The translations under genes were made by a program, and so were the position numbers. The notes beneath the pieces are model-generated. The model was not told the origin of the DNA, did no database searches, and saw only the letters and a program-made list of their open reading frames with translations. This document shows positions 1 to 7,791 of a stretch of 64,000 nt of DNA, piece by piece. The number at the start of each line of letters is the position of its first letter. The first letter of the stretch is position 1. Origin of the DNA: Bacillus niameyensis (GTDB lineage Bacteria; Bacillota; Bacilli; Bacillales; Bacillaceae_C). The stretch is taken from NCBI RefSeq assembly GCF_001375535.1, contig NZ_LN831197.1, positions 4,479,155 to 4,543,154 on the forward strand, read 5' to 3'.

Positions 1-1
1 C

Positions 2-733
2 GGTGTTCGAGCAGTAGATCGATTTGAAATTGAACTGAAAAAGTCTGAACTTGTTGGTCTTATTGGACCAAATGGTGCCGGAAAATCAACGGTCTTCAAT
101 TTACTAAGTGGAGCCATTAAGCCTACGGATGGTACAATCCATCTATTTGGAAAAGATATAACAGGTAAAAAGATGGTGGATTTTGCTCAAGCAGGGATTG
201 CACGCACCTTTCAAAATATCCGTTTGTTGGAAGAACAAACTGTTTTTGAAAATGTTTTAGCTGCCACGCATAAATCGGCTAACCGTAACTTCTTTGCGAA
301 TCTATTTCACACAAAAACATGGAGGAGAGAGGAAATGGTTTTACAAGAAAGAGTAGAGTTATTGCTTGAGACCTTTTCCCTTTTAGATAAAAGAAACGAA
401 TTGGCGAACAATCTATCTTACGGGGATCAGCGTCGTGTCGAAATTGTTCGGGCACTTGCGACTGACCCAGAAGTTTTATTTTTAGATGAACCTGCAGCAG
501 GAATGAATCCTGCAGAAGGAAAAGAACTTGTTCAATTGATCGAGCAAGTACAAAAAGACTATAACATTACTGTCGTATTAATCGAACATGATATGGATGT
601 TGTTATGGATCTTTGCGAAAGGATCTTAGTTCTTGATTATGGAAAGTTGATTTTCAGTGGAACTCCGCAGGAAGTAATGGCGAGTGATGCGGTACGGTCA
701 GCTTATTTAGGGGATGATCTGATCAATGCTTAA
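2..733 (+). CDS. livG: Branched-chain amino-acid ABC transporter ATPase LivG, 5' end cut by the window
   Basis: This is one of the two ATPases that power high-affinity uptake of leucine, isoleucine and valine; it works at the inner face of the membrane with LivH/LivM permeases and a binding protein. The frame is open from the window edge and shows Walker A (GPNGAGKST), the ABC signature in the variant LSYGDQRR, and Walker B (VLFLDEP) followed by AAGMNP, which is typical of LivG. Only the first few residues appear to be missing. The stop overlaps the start of livF by 8 bp, so the two are translationally coupled. The substrate could be another amide or small acid, since this ABC family also carries urea and aromatic acids. 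Confidence 0.93.
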   Translation, partial: GVRAVDRFEIELKKSELVGLIGPNGAGKSTVFNLLSGAIKPTDGTIHLFGKDITGKKMVDFAQAGIARTFQNIRLLEEQTVFENVLAATHKSANRNFFANLFHTKTWRREEMVLQERVELLLETFSLLDKRNELANNLSYGDQRRVEIVRALATDPEVLFLDEPAAGMNPAEGKELVQLIEQVQKDYNITVVLIEHDMDVVMDLCERILVLDYGKLIFSGTPQEVMASDAVRSAYLGDDLINA

Positions 734-1436
734 TATATCTAATTTAAAATTATCCTACGGTGCAGGGAATGTCGTCCACGGAGTTGATCTCCACGTGGAA
801 AAAGGGGAAATCGTAGCGATTATTGGTTCCAACGGGGCAGGGAAAAGCACTATCTTGAAGGGAATCTCTAATTTAATTCCTCGCAAGGAAGGCAAGATCA
901 TGTTTGCTGGAAAGGACATTTCGAAAGTTGCCCCTGAAAAAATATCCGAAATTGGCATTAGCCATGTCCCAGAAGGAAGAAGAATTTTCAATGAAATGAC
1001 GGTTGAGGAAAACCTGCTTTTGGGCGGATATCATCGTAGCAGAAATGTGATAAAAGAAGACTTAGAGCGGATATACGGACTGTTCGCCATATTAAAGGAA
1101 AGAAAAAAACAGCGAGCAGGGAACCTTAGTGGCGGCGAGCAACAAATGTTGGCGATTGGCAGAGCATTAATGGCTAAACCATCCTTCTTAATGCTTGACG
1201 AACCATCCCTAGGTTTAGCTCCATTAATGATAAAATCGGTGTTCGAACTAGTGGATCAAATCCATCAGGAGGGAATGACGATTCTATTAATCGAACAAAA
1301 TGTTAAATTGGCGATGAAATATGCAGATCGGATTTATGTCCTCCAGTCCGGAAAATTGGTATACGAAGGAACGCCTGCGGAATTAGCCGCGGAGGATGAG
1401 ATAATGCATGTGTATCTGGGTGCTAGAAGAGTATAA
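726..1436 (+). CDS. livF: Branched-chain amino-acid ABC transporter ATPase LivF
   Basis: This is the second ATPase of the Liv-type importer and pairs with LivG. The 236-residue length is normal for LivF. Walker A (GSNGAGKST) lies at residues 34-42, the signature LSGGEQQ at 134-140, and Walker B (FLMLDEP) at 154-160, followed by SLGLAP, the LivF form of the D-loop region. The ATG lies inside the end of livG, in a different frame. No permease or binding-protein gene follows, so the rest of the operon must be upstream of the window. A short-chain dehydrogenase begins 46 bp downstream and may share the transcript. Confidence 0.94.
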   Translation: MLNISNLKLSYGAGNVVHGVDLHVEKGEIVAIIGSNGAGKSTILKGISNLIPRKEGKIMFAGKDISKVAPEKISEIGISHVPEGRRIFNEMTVEENLLLGGYHRSRNVIKEDLERIYGLFAILKERKKQRAGNLSGGEQQMLAIGRALMAKPSFLMLDEPSLGLAPLMIKSVFELVDQIHQEGMTILLIEQNVKLAMKYADRIYVLQSGKLVYEGTPAELAAEDEIMHVYLGARRV

Positions 1437-1482
1437 CCCTCTATATTAGGGGAGAGTATCCAATCAACTAGGAGGGAGCAAA

Positions 1483-2277
1483 TTGTCTTTATTTTCAAGC
1501 GAAGCTTTTCAAGGAGAGACGATTTTAATTACCGGCGCTACGGGAGGCATCGGTTCGGCGACAGCAAAAACACTTTTGAGTTTAGGAGCGAAGGTGCTTT
1601 TAACAGGGCGCAATCTAGAAAAGTTATCCTACCTGGAAAGAACCCTTAAACGTGAATACCATGATCGCGAGATATATAGTTTTGCCTGTGATTTAGGTAG
1701 CGAAGAGGAACGTGAGAAACTATTGGATTTTGTACAGAGCGAGGTGGGCACCGTCACGATGCTAGTAAATAACGCTGGGGTATATGAATACGGTACCGTT
1801 GAGGAATTGAACGAAGAAAGTTTAAACCGTATCATGTCCATTAACTTCACCTCAACCGTCCTATTAACCCAGAAAATATACGAACAGATGAAAGAGCGTA
1901 AACAGGGTGCGATCGTTAACGTAGCCTCTCTCTCTGGACTGCGTGGCAATTTTGGAAACACTGCATATGTCTCATCTAAATTTGCACTCATTGGCTTCAC
2001 CCATTGCATTGCTCTAGAAGCTATTCAATATGGTATCCGTGTTAACGCTGTTTGTCCAGGCTTCGTCGACACCGACATGGGGAAAGCTGTCATCCAAACT
2101 AAAGGGACCGACCAGAGTTTTACAGAAAAGCGGCGAATCGTTGAAAGCAACATCCCATCCGGTCGGATTACGACACCAACAGAGGTCGCTAACTCCATCG
2201 CCTTCCTCCTATCTGATGCTTCGCGAAATATTATAGGTGAGAGTCTGAAAATTTCAGGTGGGGTGGTTTTACGGTAG
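1483..2277 (+). CDS. Short-chain dehydrogenase/reductase (SDR), NAD(P)-dependent
   Basis: A classical cytoplasmic SDR of 264 residues. The Rossmann glycine motif TGATGGIG is at residues 17-24 and NNAG at 96-99. The catalytic set is complete: Ser149, Tyr162 and Lys166 in YVSSK. The family's RVNAVCPG segment follows. The TTG start is set by an AGGAGG ribosome site 8 bp upstream; no better start is seen. The substrate cannot be read from the sequence. The position after livGF suggests that it acts on a compound taken up by that transporter, possibly a hydroxyacyl or cyclic alcohol, but this is inference. The 3-oxoacyl-ACP reductase family is a close alternative. Confidence 0.88.
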   Translation: MSLFSSEAFQGETILITGATGGIGSATAKTLLSLGAKVLLTGRNLEKLSYLERTLKREYHDREIYSFACDLGSEEEREKLLDFVQSEVGTVTMLVNNAGVYEYGTVEELNEESLNRIMSINFTSTVLLTQKIYEQMKERKQGAIVNVASLSGLRGNFGNTAYVSSKFALIGFTHCIALEAIQYGIRVNAVCPGFVDTDMGKAVIQTKGTDQSFTEKRRIVESNIPSGRITTPTEVANSIAFLLSDASRNIIGESLKISGGVVLR

Positions 2278-2291
2278 AGGGTGTCATTTAA

Positions 2292-2453
2292 ATGCTGGCA
2301 CCACAATTCATCAAGGAGTTCGAAAGGAAAGAATTATTTTAGAAGGGGGTGGTTATGGCTTTACCGATTACGTTTAGGACAAGCGAAGCAAGAAAAGTTT
2401 TTGGAAAAGGCGGAAGAATTTCAAACACTCAGCTCTCGTTATCATTTGTATGA
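2292..2453 (+). pseudogene. Possible decayed reading frame after the SDR gene
   Basis: A frame opens with MLAPQFIKEF, hits a TAG, and resumes after an excellent AGAAGGGGGTGG ribosome site with MALPITFRTSEARKVFGKGG, ending after 32 codons. The second piece reads like the N-terminus of a metabolic enzyme, but it stops far too early. I read it as the stump of a gene whose body was deleted. The family is not identified. A genuine 32-residue peptide is the alternative. Confidence 0.3.
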
Positions 2454-2480
2454 ACAACTTTAAAGGTGTACACAACCATT

Positions 2481-2518
2481 CACAGGCTATTCCATACAAG
2501 AAATTGCCTGTGTTTTTA
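2481..2518 (+). terminator. Intrinsic terminator after the liv/SDR operon
   Basis: A CACAGGC/GCCTGTG stem of 7 bp is followed directly by TTTTT. It closes transcription from the liv side before the small membrane peptide gene. Confidence 0.75.
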
Positions 2519-2582
2519 TGTTGAAATTCAGAGAATGAGAGTTTCATATTCGTGAAAAATTGATTAAAAGGAGTTTAATAAT

Positions 2583-2660
2583 ATGAAATGGTGGAAATTG
2601 CTTTTATTATGCTTGCTCACTATTTTTGTAGTCAGCTTAATAGTTGAAATAATAAAGTGA
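2583..2660 (+). CDS. 25-residue single-pass membrane peptide, hypothetical
   Basis: An ATG frame with an AAAAGGAG ribosome site encodes 25 residues. It starts MKWWK, has an unbroken hydrophobic stretch of about 16 residues (LLLLCLLTIFVVSLIV), and ends in EIIK. This layout, a positive N-terminus, one membrane segment and a short polar tail, is common in small membrane peptides of Bacilli. It sits alone between two terminators. No family was recognised; chance cannot be excluded at this length. Confidence 0.4.
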   Translation: MKWWKLLLLCLLTIFVVSLIVEIIK

Positions 2661-2882
2661 CATTTTTTAAGATTCTTTTGAGGGATAAAGAAGGGAAGTC
2701 TTACGGATTAAATTATTTTCTACGCATTAACTGGATTCTTTGGACGATTTTGCTAAAGGAGAGGAATATCCGTACAAATTTTTTTAATAATATTATTATC
2801 AAATTCTTTATTAAATACACATCTTTATGAGATAATAATAGTAAGTTAGTTCTCTAATTCTATATTGTTTTTTTTAGGTGGA
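2661..2882. other. AT-rich spacer between the small peptide gene and the DUF1538 operon
   Basis: There is no convincing gene. Short coding-like pieces in two frames around 2690-2795 (for example YALTGFFGRF, then AKGEEYPYKFF one base out of frame) may be a decayed gene. The last part is very AT-rich and holds -10-like boxes (GATAATAAT near 2830) that could start the downstream operon. Confidence 0.35.
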
Positions 2883-2928
2883 GTCTGTCACTAAGGCATA
2901 CGTATGTCCTTTTGTAACAGACTTTTTT
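2883..2928 (+). terminator. Attenuator-like terminator in the leader of the DUF1538/PII operon
   Basis: A GTCTGT/ACAGAC outer stem encloses a second dyad built on AAGG-CATAC/GTATG-TCCTT and is followed by six T residues. It lies 60 bp upstream of the DUF1538 start with no gene before it in the leader. It therefore looks like a regulated terminator rather than the end of an upstream operon. No known riboswitch aptamer was recognised. Confidence 0.55.
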
Positions 2929-2987
2929 ATCATATGGTAGTGGTATTCCAAAAACTTTCGCTTCATATAGAAAGGAATGATCTGTAT

Positions 2988-4481
2988 TTGAATATTCTTG
3001 TTTCGAAATTAAAAGAAGTATTGTATGCAGTACTCCCCATTACGATCATAGTTTTATTATTAAACTTTACGTTAACTCCTCTCGATTCATCTTTCATTAT
3101 CCGGTTCGTAATTGGAGCCGTTTTAATTATTATTGGTCTAGCTATCTTTTTAATTGGTGTCGATCTTGGAATCACTCCTATTGGTCAATCAATGGGTTCC
3201 ACCATTGCCAAATCAAATAAACTTTGGATGGTTATCATAGCAGGTCTTCTACTTGGCTTTTTCATATCTATTGCCGAACCAGATTTACATATTCTCGCTG
3301 GACAGGTTGATTCTGTCACATCTGGTCTAATTTCAAAATCAAGTCTTGTTATTGTAGTATCAATCGGTATTGGCGTTTTGATTGCTACGGGACTTGTCCG
3401 AATTGTTTACAATATCCCACTCTATAAATTGTTGATAGTTTTATACCTTATCATCTTTGTTCTTGCTTTATTCACGTCACCGGAATTTTTAGCTATATCC
3501 TTCGATGCTTCTGGAGCAACGACTGGCGCATTGACAGTACCGTTCATTTTAGCCCTTGCTTTAGGTGTTTCTATGCTAAAAAAGGATAGTAAAGCTTCTG
3601 AGAAAGATAGTTTTGGCTTAGTGGCGATTGCTTCTACAGGTGCAATTATCGCCGTTATGATTATGAATATTATTTCGAAAACAGATAAAATGACAGGAAG
3701 TCTTGAACAAGTAGATGCCAGCTCAATTTCAGTCATTGGTCCTTTTCTACAGAAAATCCCGATCATTTCCCAAGAAATTGTTGTGGCCTTGTTACCTATT
3801 TTCTTAATTTTCCTTGTATTTCAGAAAATATCGTTTAAAATGTCAAAGAAAGCTGTTAGAAAAATTTTAATGGGACTTTTATTTACGTTCATAGGCCTTG
3901 TATTATTTTTAGTTGGTGTAAATGCCGGATTTATGGACGTTGGTAGTGCTGTAGGCTTTAGTATTGCCTCCTTAGATAATAAAGCATATGTTATTATTGT
4001 CGCATTCGTTTTGGGATTGGTGACGATTTTGGCTGAGCCGGCAGTTCATGTTCTTACTCATCAGATTGAGGATGTGACGAGCGGATATGTCAAAAGGAAT
4101 GTAGTAATGGGAACCCTTGCGATCGGCGTAGGTATTGCCGTCCTTATATCAGTATTAAGAATACTCATTCCTGAGCTTCAATTATGGCATTATCTATTGC
4201 CTGGTTATGCGATTGCCTTAACAATGACCTTTTTTGTTCCAAAATTATTCGTGGGGATTGCTTTTGACTCAGGGGGCGTTGCATCAGGTCCAATGACAGC
4301 TACATTTATATTAGCCTTTGTACAAGGGGTTGCTGAGGCTGTTGATGGGGCAAATGTTTTAATCGACGGATTCGGTATGATTGCGATGGTCGCTATGACA
4401 CCTTTAATCGCTTTACAGGTTTTAGGACTTGTCTTTAAAATAAAATCAAAAAAGGAAGGAGTAGAGCCTAATGTTGGGTGA
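2988..4481 (+). CDS. DUF1538 family integral membrane protein
   Basis: A polytopic membrane protein of about 497 residues with at least ten hydrophobic segments. It is built from two homologous halves: GVDLGITPIGQSMGSTIA in the first recurs as GVNAGFMDVGSAVGFSIA in the second, and the FDASGATTGALTVPF segment recurs as FDSGGVASGPMTATF. This inverted or tandem repeat plan is typical of transporters; the substrate is unknown. I place the start at TTG 2988, behind AAAGGAATG, because a farther upstream ATG would overlap the attenuator hairpin. The gene overlaps the PII-like gene by 11 bp. DUF1538 next to a PII protein is a known arrangement and suggests nucleotide- or nitrogen-sensing control. Confidence 0.85.
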   Translation: MNILVSKLKEVLYAVLPITIIVLLLNFTLTPLDSSFIIRFVIGAVLIIIGLAIFLIGVDLGITPIGQSMGSTIAKSNKLWMVIIAGLLLGFFISIAEPDLHILAGQVDSVTSGLISKSSLVIVVSIGIGVLIATGLVRIVYNIPLYKLLIVLYLIIFVLALFTSPEFLAISFDASGATTGALTVPFILALALGVSMLKKDSKASEKDSFGLVAIASTGAIIAVMIMNIISKTDKMTGSLEQVDASSISVIGPFLQKIPIISQEIVVALLPIFLIFLVFQKISFKMSKKAVRKILMGLLFTFIGLVLFLVGVNAGFMDVGSAVGFSIASLDNKAYVIIVAFVLGLVTILAEPAVHVLTHQIEDVTSGYVKRNVVMGTLAIGVGIAVLISVLRILIPELQLWHYLLPGYAIALTMTFFVPKLFVGIAFDSGGVASGPMTATFILAFVQGVAEAVDGANVLIDGFGMIAMVAMTPLIALQVLGLVFKIKSKKEGVEPNVG

Positions 4482-5148
4482 TTCCGAGATGACCGATCTT
4501 GAGCAAGTATGTACTATCGTAAACTATGGATTGGGAAGCAAAGTCATGCAAACTGCTAAGAAAAGCGGCATTTCAGGCGGGACTGTGTTACTAGGAAAAG
4601 GTACGATTAAAAGCCGCCTCTTGGAATTGCTTGCCCTAGATGATGCTAGAAAAGAGATTGTCTTAATGGTTGGAGCCAGAGGAACAGTTAGGCATGCTCT
4701 TGAACAACTCGATAAGAAATTTAAGTTTACAAAACCTAATCATGGTATTGCGTTTACAACTTCAGTTTGCCGGATTGTAGGTGCTAGTAGTTATAAAAGT
4801 GATTATATTGAAGGAGGAAGGGGTGCAGAACCTATCATGTACCATGCGATTACAGTGGTTGTCGAAAAAGGGAATGCGGAGCTTGTCATTGATGCAGCGA
4901 CCGAGGCAGGCTCTAAAGGAGGAACAATCATTAATGCAAGGGGCTCGGGGATCCATGAAACGAGTAAGCTTTTTGCAATGGATATTGAACCTGAGAAAGA
5001 GGTCGTGATAATTCTATCAAAAATAGAAAGCACCGAATCCATCGTCTCCTCAATTAGAAATAAGCTTAAAATCGATGAGCCCGGTAATGGGATCATATTC
5101 ATTCAAGATGTAAATAAAACATATGGATTATATGAAGGGAAAGAATAA
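4471..5148 (+). CDS. PII-like protein with two tandem PII domains
   Basis: A cytoplasmic protein of 225 residues containing two PII-like ferredoxin-fold domains, roughly residues 8-100 and 125-222. Each has the beta-alpha-beta core and a loop ending in a glycine-rich turn (GLGSKVMQTA with KSGISGGTVLLGKG; then AATEAGSKGGTIINARG). The region between them (SYKSDYIEGGRG) could be a T-loop analogue. Classical GlnB is about 112 residues, so this is a duplicated form. PII proteins bind ATP/ADP and gate transporters. By its 11-bp overlap with the DUF1538 gene it probably binds that membrane partner. The ATG follows AAGGAAGGAG. Confidence 0.82.
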   Translation: MLGDSEMTDLEQVCTIVNYGLGSKVMQTAKKSGISGGTVLLGKGTIKSRLLELLALDDARKEIVLMVGARGTVRHALEQLDKKFKFTKPNHGIAFTTSVCRIVGASSYKSDYIEGGRGAEPIMYHAITVVVEKGNAELVIDAATEAGSKGGTIINARGSGIHETSKLFAMDIEPEKEVVIILSKIESTESIVSSIRNKLKIDEPGNGIIFIQDVNKTYGLYEGKE

Positions 5149-5155
5149 ATCGAAG

Positions 5156-5196
5156 ACGGCATGCCAATTATGTAGTGATTTGGCTTGCCGTTTTTA
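5156..5196 (+). terminator. Terminator of the DUF1538/PII operon
   Basis: A 12-bp stem, ACGGCATGCCAA with TTGGCTTGCCGT (one mismatch), is followed by TTTT. Confidence 0.85.
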
Positions 5197-5559
5197 ATTT
5201 TTCCAATCTACCATTACATAAGATTGGAGGAAAGGAGCTTCCTAGTAGCGAAACTTGTTGGAATGTAGCTTCCAGTCTTCCTAAGATGAAGATTGTAAAC
5301 TCCCGATAAACTCAAGTTCTGATACTGCTTTTGAATCAAAGGCTCCGTTAATGATTTCATTTACATCATTCAAAGTACTTTGCTAGGTACCAGCGTACAG
5401 ATTTGCTAACTCAAGAACAACACTTGCAAAAATATTTTAGTATAATTAATAATTCCATAGAATCTGAAGTTAATAATGTAGAAATAATAACAGGAATAGA
5501 TTATCCTTAATGGTGAAAACTCCGAGTATTATTACTTTTATTGAAGAGGAGAGGAAACA
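5197..5559. other. Intergenic region with a possible decayed gene on the minus strand
   Basis: On the minus strand, roughly 5422 down to 5281, a frame reads SVVLELANLYAGT, a stop, then STLNDVNEIINGAFDSKAV. This has the composition of a real helical protein. It has no start, one internal stop and no ribosome site, so it is most likely a gene fragment of unknown family. The right part is AT-rich leader for the GH92 gene, whose AGGAGAGG ribosome site is clear. Confidence 0.35.
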
Positions 5560-7587
5560 ATGCAGTATTTACCTTATGTGAATATAAAACAAGGCAGTAA
5601 ATCTGTGCCGCGTTTTTCAAATGGGAATACTTTACCATTAACGCAAATGCCGTTCGGAATGGTTTCATTTGTTCCACAAACACAAGTTGATCGAGGAAGC
5701 TGGTTTTTCCATCCAGATGATCGTTCTTTAGAAGGAATCCGTTTGAGTCATCAACCAAGTCCGTGGATTGGGGATTACGGCTGTTTCGTTCTTCTGCCAC
5801 AGCGCGAAAGGCCTTTGGCAGAGACGTGGACGAATTGGTCAAGCTATCGCCCACAAGAAGCAAAGCTAAATCCTGATTACTTAAATGTTAATTTTCTGCG
5901 CTATCGGACGCAAATGACGATTTCACCTACAGAACGTGGAGCAGCCATTGAACTAGACTACCGTGGCGAAGAACAAGCTGTATTGTCTATTTTGCCTGTT
6001 GGCGGGGAAATGGGTCACCGCGTTGACGCTGAGAATGGCCGTGTATATGGCTATACTACTTACCATTCGTTAGATATTGCGAAGAATTTTAAAACGTATT
6101 ATGTGATGGAATTTGATACGCCGATCATCGCGGATAAAACTCTTATTTCACTAGGTTCTAACAGTTCCATTAAGGAAGGAAAATCTATTGAAGGTGAAAA
6201 AGCGGGGATCCATATTGTCTTTGATGGTAAGAAGGTAACTGGAAGAGTGGCGATTTCCTATATTAGTGAAGAGCAGGCGATTCTAAACCTAGAGCAGGAG
6301 CTAATTGGTAAAACATATGAGCAAGTCCATGCTCAAGCAGAGGAAAAATGGGAGAGTTATCTATCTCGCATAGAAGTGGAAACAGAGACCGAAGAACAGA
6401 TGCGTACTTTCTATTCATGTATGTATCGCTCATTCCTATTCCCGCATAAAGCTTATGAGTATGATGCACAAGGTAATCCGATTCACTATTCACCGGACAC
6501 AGGAAAAGTTTATCCAGGTGTTCGTTACACTGACAATGGATTCTGGGATACGTATCGCACTGTATATCCTCTATATTCACTGATTGCAAAAGAAGAGTAT
6601 GCTGAAATGCTTGAAGGGTTTGTGAATGATTATGTATATGGCGGATGGCTGCCACGTTGGATTTCCACTGGTGCGGTCAATTGTATGCCTAGTACATTAA
6701 TCGATGCAGTGATTGCCGATGCAGCTGTTAAGGGTCTTGTCAGCAATGAATTGTTGGAAAAAGCGCTTGAAGGTATGCTCAAACATGCAAATGAAGCAGC
6801 ACCGGATGCTAGAAATGGTCGTAATGGTGTAAAAGCTTATTTAGAACATGGATATGTGCCTTATGATCTTGAAGGAGAAAGTGTCAACTTAACATTAGAT
6901 GCGGCATATGGTGATTTTTGTATTGCTGAAGTAGCTAAAGTTCTTGGCAAAACAGAGATCGAAGAAGAATATCGTGCGCGCGCGAAGAACTATCGCCACT
7001 TATTCGATGCAGAAACAGGATTTATGCGGGCACGTGATAGTAAAGGGGAGTTCAGACCGAACTTTGATCCTTACACATGGGGAAGAGATTATACCGAAAG
7101 CTCCGCATTCCCACCTAGTTTCTTTGTTCCGCATGATGTTGCAGGTCTAGTTGAACTTTATGGCGGAAAAGAAAAGTTTTTGCAAAAGCTAGATGAATTA
7201 TTCGCTGCTGAACCTCGTTTCAATGTAGGAGGTTATGGCGGGGAAATTCATGAAATGTCCGAGATGGCCGCAGTTGATTTTGGACAATGCGCCATTTCCA
7301 ATCAACCGAGCTTCCATATTCCTTATCTTTATTCAGCAGTTGGTGAGCAAGAAAAAACCGATTACTGGGTTAAAAAGATTTGTGATGAATTATTCACTGC
7401 CGAGAATGATGGATTCCCAGGAGATGAAGATAACGGCACAATGGCCGCTTGGTACGTATTTAGTAGTTTAGGCCTGTATCCGCTTTGTCCAGGCAAGAAT
7501 GAATATGTTCGATCCACTAGCTTGGTTAAGAATGCTCGTATTAAGGGGATCGACCTCGAAACTTATTTAGCCAATATGAATAAGTAA
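5560..7587 (+). CDS. GH92 family glycoside hydrolase (alpha-mannosidase family), catalytic acid replaced by Gln
   Basis: GH92 enzymes are calcium-dependent exo-alpha-mannosidases acting on mannan and N-glycans. Family marks: PLTQMPFGMVSFVPQ and RLSHQPSPWIGDYG near the N-terminus, DNGFWDTYRTVYPLYSL in the catalytic toroid, and GDEDNGTMAAWYVFSSLG (from residue 621) with the carboxylate cluster. At 675 residues it is shorter than the usual 750 or so and has no signal peptide, so it works in the cytoplasm. Where many GH92 enzymes have a glutamate in an NEP motif, thought to be the catalytic acid, this one has NQP (Gln582). In characterised GH92 enzymes with Gln there, the substrate is mannose-1-phosphate linked to mannose, which needs no acid. 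So this may be a mannosyl-phosphodiester hydrolase. It appears to be transcribed alone. Confidence 0.88.
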   Translation: MQYLPYVNIKQGSKSVPRFSNGNTLPLTQMPFGMVSFVPQTQVDRGSWFFHPDDRSLEGIRLSHQPSPWIGDYGCFVLLPQRERPLAETWTNWSSYRPQEAKLNPDYLNVNFLRYRTQMTISPTERGAAIELDYRGEEQAVLSILPVGGEMGHRVDAENGRVYGYTTYHSLDIAKNFKTYYVMEFDTPIIADKTLISLGSNSSIKEGKSIEGEKAGIHIVFDGKKVTGRVAISYISEEQAILNLEQELIGKTYEQVHAQAEEKWESYLSRIEVETETEEQMRTFYSCMYRSFLFPHKAYEYDAQGNPIHYSPDTGKVYPGVRYTDNGFWDTYRTVYPLYSLIAKEEYAEMLEGFVNDYVYGGWLPRWISTGAVNCMPSTLIDAVIADAAVKGLVSNELLEKALEGMLKHANEAAPDARNGRNGVKAYLEHGYVPYDLEGESVNLTLDAAYGDFCIAEVAKVLGKTEIEEEYRARAKNYRHLFDAETGFMRARDSKGEFRPNFDPYTWGRDYTESSAFPPSFFVPHDVAGLVELYGGKEKFLQKLDELFAAEPRFNVGGYGGEIHEMSEMAAVDFGQCAISNQPSFHIPYLYSAVGEQEKTDYWVKKICDELFTAENDGFPGDEDNGTMAAWYVFSSLGLYPLCPGKNEYVRSTSLVKNARIKGIDLETYLANMNK

Positions 7588-7590
7588 TAG

Positions 7591-7632
7591 AAAAATCCAA
7601 CTCACCTAAATCGGAGTGAGTTGGATTTTTTC
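7591..7632 (+). terminator. Terminator of the GH92 gene
   Basis: A long stem, AAAAATCCAACTCAC with GTGAGTTGGATTTTT, is followed by a T tract; it begins just after the stop codon. Confidence 0.9.
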
Positions 7633-7747
7633 TATAGTAGGGACAAGTACGTTAAAATCTATAAAAAAGTAGTTGAATGTTGTGCGAAGCAATCCACAAA
7701 AGCCGTCTCCCACACCTTGATAATTCTGGTCCTTTTCTCCTAGACTT

Positions 7748-7756
7748 TGGTATAAT
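7748..7756 (+). promoter_or_regulatory. Extended -10 promoter of the TPR gene
   Basis: TGGTATAAT is a perfect extended -10 box (TGnTATAAT). No good -35 hexamer lies 16-18 bp upstream, which fits an extended -10 promoter. The start codon is 36 bp downstream. Confidence 0.6.
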
Positions 7757-7791
7757 CTTTTTGTATTAATTTTTCTAGGAGGACGATCGAT

